DNA from: Mesorhizobium sp. M2E.F.Ca.ET.219.01.1.1
Lineage (GTDB): Bacteria > Pseudomonadota > Alphaproteobacteria > Rhizobiales > Rhizobiaceae
Reading direction: 5' to 3'
NCBI RefSeq assembly: GCF_004016445.2
Contig: NZ_SADT02000005.1
Span: forward strand, 310,001 to 374,000
DNA length: 64,000 nucleotides
The translations under genes were made by a program, and so were the position numbers. Below the pieces are notes generated by a model. It was not told the origin of the DNA. It ran no database searches and saw only the letters and a program-made list of their open reading frames with translations. Below are positions 62,277 through 64,000 of the stretch, one piece after another; the first letter of the stretch is position 1; every line of letters starts with the position of its first letter.

Positions 62277-62439
62277 TCGGGCCTCTGCTGGACCAAGGCG
62301 TTGGATCCTAAGGCCTGCCCCGAAGCCGCGCCTCGTAAGCGGCTCCGGGACAGACAAGCGCAAGGCCAGGGAAGGAGGCCGCGCTTCCGAACAATCCCCG
62401 GAAAGGCGGTCATCCTTCCGGAGATTGCATGGAGAAGGC

Positions 62440-63453
62440 TCAGTTCGAGGCGAGCGCCTCGCTGGCATATTTCGCCGTCACATATTTCGAATAGTCGGGC
62501 AGCACGGCGTCGACCTTGCCCTGCTCCTTGAGGAAGGCGGACGTCGCCGCGACGGCCTTGACAGTCGCGCCGCCGAGGAACTTGTCCGAAGCCTGCTCCT
62601 CGAGCGACGGGAAGACATAGCCCTTGAGCAGTTCCGGCACCTCTTCCAGCTTGGCGCCGGTGAGCTTGGCGATCTTGCCGGCTTCCGGCGAGGACACCGA
62701 CCAGGCCTCCGGCTTGGCGAGGAACTGGGCATAGGCTTCGCCGGTCACCTTGACGAAGTCGCGCACGGCTTCGGGGTGCTTGTCGGCAAAATCGGTGCGC
62801 ACGATCCAGGCGTCGAAGGTCGGCGCGCCCCAGGCGGCCACCTGCGAGGAATCCAGCACCACCTTGCCGGTCGTCTTCACCTGGCCGAGCGCCGGATCCC
62901 AGACATAGGCCGCGTCGATGTCGCCGCGCGCGAAGGCGGCGGCGATTTCCGGCGGCCTGAGGTTGAGGATCTGCACCGACTTCGGATCGACGCCTTCATG
63001 CTTCAGCGCCGCGAGCAGGCTGTAATGCGTGGTCGAGACGAACGGCACGGCGACCTTCTTGCCGGCAAGGTCGGCGACTTTCTCGATGCCGGCGCCGTTG
63101 CGGGCCACCAGCGCTTCCGACGGCCCGATCAGGCCGACGACGAAGATGGTCTGGATCGGCAACTCGCGGCTGGCCGCCGCGGCCAGCGGGCTCGAGCCGA
63201 CATAGCCGATATCGACCGAGCCGGAAGCGATCGCGGCGATGACGTCGGCGCCGGAATCGAACTTGCGCCAGTCGATCGCCGCCTTGGTCGCCTTCTCATA
63301 AGCGCCGTCGGCCTGCGGCACTTTCGATGGCTCGACCACCGTCTGGTAGCCGATGGTGATCTTGAGGTCCTCGGCGCTGGCCGGACCAAGCAGGGCGGCA
63401 GCCGTAAGCGCGGCCGACGAGAAAAGCAGAACGCGTCGTGAAAAGATTGACAT
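62440..63453 (-). CDS. tauA: Taurine-type sulfonate-binding periplasmic protein
   Basis: 337 aa. Signal peptide SRRVLLFSSAALTAAALLG through GPASA, then ITIGYQTVVEPSKVPQADGA, GSVDIGYVGSSPLAAAASRE, VPFVSTTHYSLLAALKHEGV and FARGDIDAAYVWDPALG, matching TauA. First gene of the tau-type operon, whose 17-nt upstream motif resembles that of ssuA. The dioxygenase gene tauD is not seen here. Confidence 0.92.
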   Translation of the reverse strand: MSIFSRRVLLFSSAALTAAALLGPASAEDLKITIGYQTVVEPSKVPQADGAYEKATKAAIDWRKFDSGADVIAAIASGSVDIGYVGSSPLAAAASRELPIQTIFVVGLIGPSEALVARNGAGIEKVADLAGKKVAVPFVSTTHYSLLAALKHEGVDPKSVQILNLRPPEIAAAFARGDIDAAYVWDPALGQVKTTGKVVLDSSQVAAWGAPTFDAWIVRTDFADKHPEAVRDFVKVTGEAYAQFLAKPEAWSVSSPEAGKIAKLTGAKLEEVPELLKGYVFPSLEEQASDKFLGGATVKAVAATSAFLKEQGKVDAVLPDYSKYVTAKYASEALASN

Positions 63454-63507
63454 TGAAAGGCTCCATAAACCCCTGAAAACTGGATTGCCTTTCTATCGTC
63501 GGTTAAT

Positions 63508-63524
63508 TCTATCAGTTTTGTAGA
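63508..63524 (-). promoter_or_regulatory. Candidate sulfur-regulon operator upstream of tauA
   Basis: TCTATCAGTTTTGTAGA with TCTA/TAGA inverse ends, about 55-70 bp upstream of the tauA ATG. It matches the ssuA-upstream motif at 60299-60315 in 13 of 17 positions and in distance. Confidence 0.55.
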
Positions 63525-63635
63525 GTTAAATCCTTCCAACGAAGCGGACTTTATTGGAAAAGTGTCGCCCTGTACCGGCGGCGGAAGCGCAAAAGGACGG
63601 TCGGGGTGCCGTAACAGGCAGCAACCTGTGTTCAT

Positions 63636-63838
63636 CGTCATTCCAGGGCGGAGCAAGGAGCGAAGCGACGCGCGCAGACCTTGGAATCCATGCCGTGACG
63701 TGGAAGCAATGCGGCGGTGCAAACCATCCGATGTCGTGCGAGGCCCTCGTTCTGCACCGTAGTGCCTATCATGGATGTAGCGGCATGGATTCCAGGGTCT
63801 GCGCGCCGCTTCGCGTCGCTCCGCCCTGGAATGACGAC
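63636..63838. repeat. R1 inverted-repeat element, copy 9
   Basis: Left arm CGTCATTCCAGGGCGGAGCA then AGGAGCGAAGCGACGCGCGC; right arm CCGCTTCGCGTCGCTCCGCC then CTGGAATGACG. Typical centre with GCGGTGCAAA and TTCTGCACCGTAGTG. Confidence 0.85.
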
Positions 63839-63986
63839 CGCGTGGATGCGAGCGCAGCGAACGAAAATTCTCCGGTCGACCCATCCGGGCAAACCCATGC
63901 TTCAAATTGCGGGCGAATTGGAAAGCGGGTTTCGTGCCTGGCTCGCTTAGTATAGTAATCTTATCAACATTGGGAGTGAGAGAACG

Positions 63987-64000
63987 ATGCGCGACCTTCT
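63987..64000 (+). CDS. Start of an unidentified gene (cut by window edge)
   Basis: ATG at 63987 follows GGGAGTGAGAG, a good ribosome-binding site. Only four codons (MRDL) are visible, so no function can be given. Confidence 0.35.

Larger units (their letters stand above)
63454..63986. other. Intergenic region upstream of tauA-type gene
   Basis: 533 bp. The shared sulfur motif is at 63508-63524; R1 copy 9 fills 63636-63838. The remaining 150 bp before the partial gene at 63987 show only a low-GC TATAGTAATCTTATCAACAT stretch, possibly its promoter. No credible coding frame. Confidence 0.6.

Overview
This window is high-GC alphaproteobacterial chromosome. The rho / mnmE-mnmG-rsmG-parA-parB / hemE-hemJ / maf-aroE-coaE-dnaQ-secB blocks, the many solute-binding-protein transporters and three families of dispersed palindromic intergenic repeats point to Rhizobiales, most likely Mesorhizobium or a close relative. 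This is inferred from gene content and order. I see no rRNA, tRNA, CRISPR array or complete insertion sequence.

Layout. 0-4.6 kb: a LacI-regulated ribose-type ABC transporter (regulator cut by the window edge) with a clear promoter and a 24-bp perfect operator palindrome. 4.6-11 kb: LysR regulator, azoreductase, SMR-type membrane protein, flavin monooxygenase and several poorly characterised membrane proteins. 11-13.1 kb: a two-component system. 13.1-20.4 kb: an AraC-regulated sugar ABC transporter followed by a fused Gfo/Idh/MocA plus aldo-keto reductase enzyme. 20.6-22.3 kb: Lrp regulator divergent from a saccharopine dehydrogenase-like gene. 22.6-27.9 kb: a complete branched-chain 2-oxoacid dehydrogenase operon. 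28.4-31.9 kb: holA and, next to it, a putative 2-kb insertion carrying a DUF2182/DUF1326 pair, bounded by duplicated holA-tail and parB-downstream sequence.

31.9-48.8 kb is the origin-proximal core: parB, parA, rsmG, mnmG, mnmE, a YyaL-type protein, rho, hemJ, hemE, then a 0.4-kb intergenic region with DnaA-box-like sites, an AT-rich segment and six GANTC sites (candidate oriC), then a DUF299 kinase/phosphorylase gene, maf, aroE, coaE, dnaQ and secB. Most genes on either side are transcribed away from the candidate origin. Five parS-like sites lie within 9 kb of it, in rsmG, in the mnmG-mnmE gap (three) and in hemE. 48.9-56.4 kb: fxsA, a Tim44-domain protein, mltA, an Smr protein, an XRE regulator, a small secreted protein, a transglutaminase-like peptidase, a PHA depolymerase and an RlpA-like protein. 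56.4-63.5 kb: two consecutive sulfonate-uptake operons (ssuADCB type and tauABC type) that share an upstream 17-nt motif.

The most unusual items are: a GIY-YIG nuclease gene nested inside one copy of an abundant inverted-repeat element (at least nine copies in this window); the duplicated flanks around the DUF2182/DUF1326 pair; the two-enzyme fusion; a 70-aa ORF translationally coupled to the tauC-type gene; and the oriC/parS architecture. Functional names rest on motif recognition alone, because no database search was possible.
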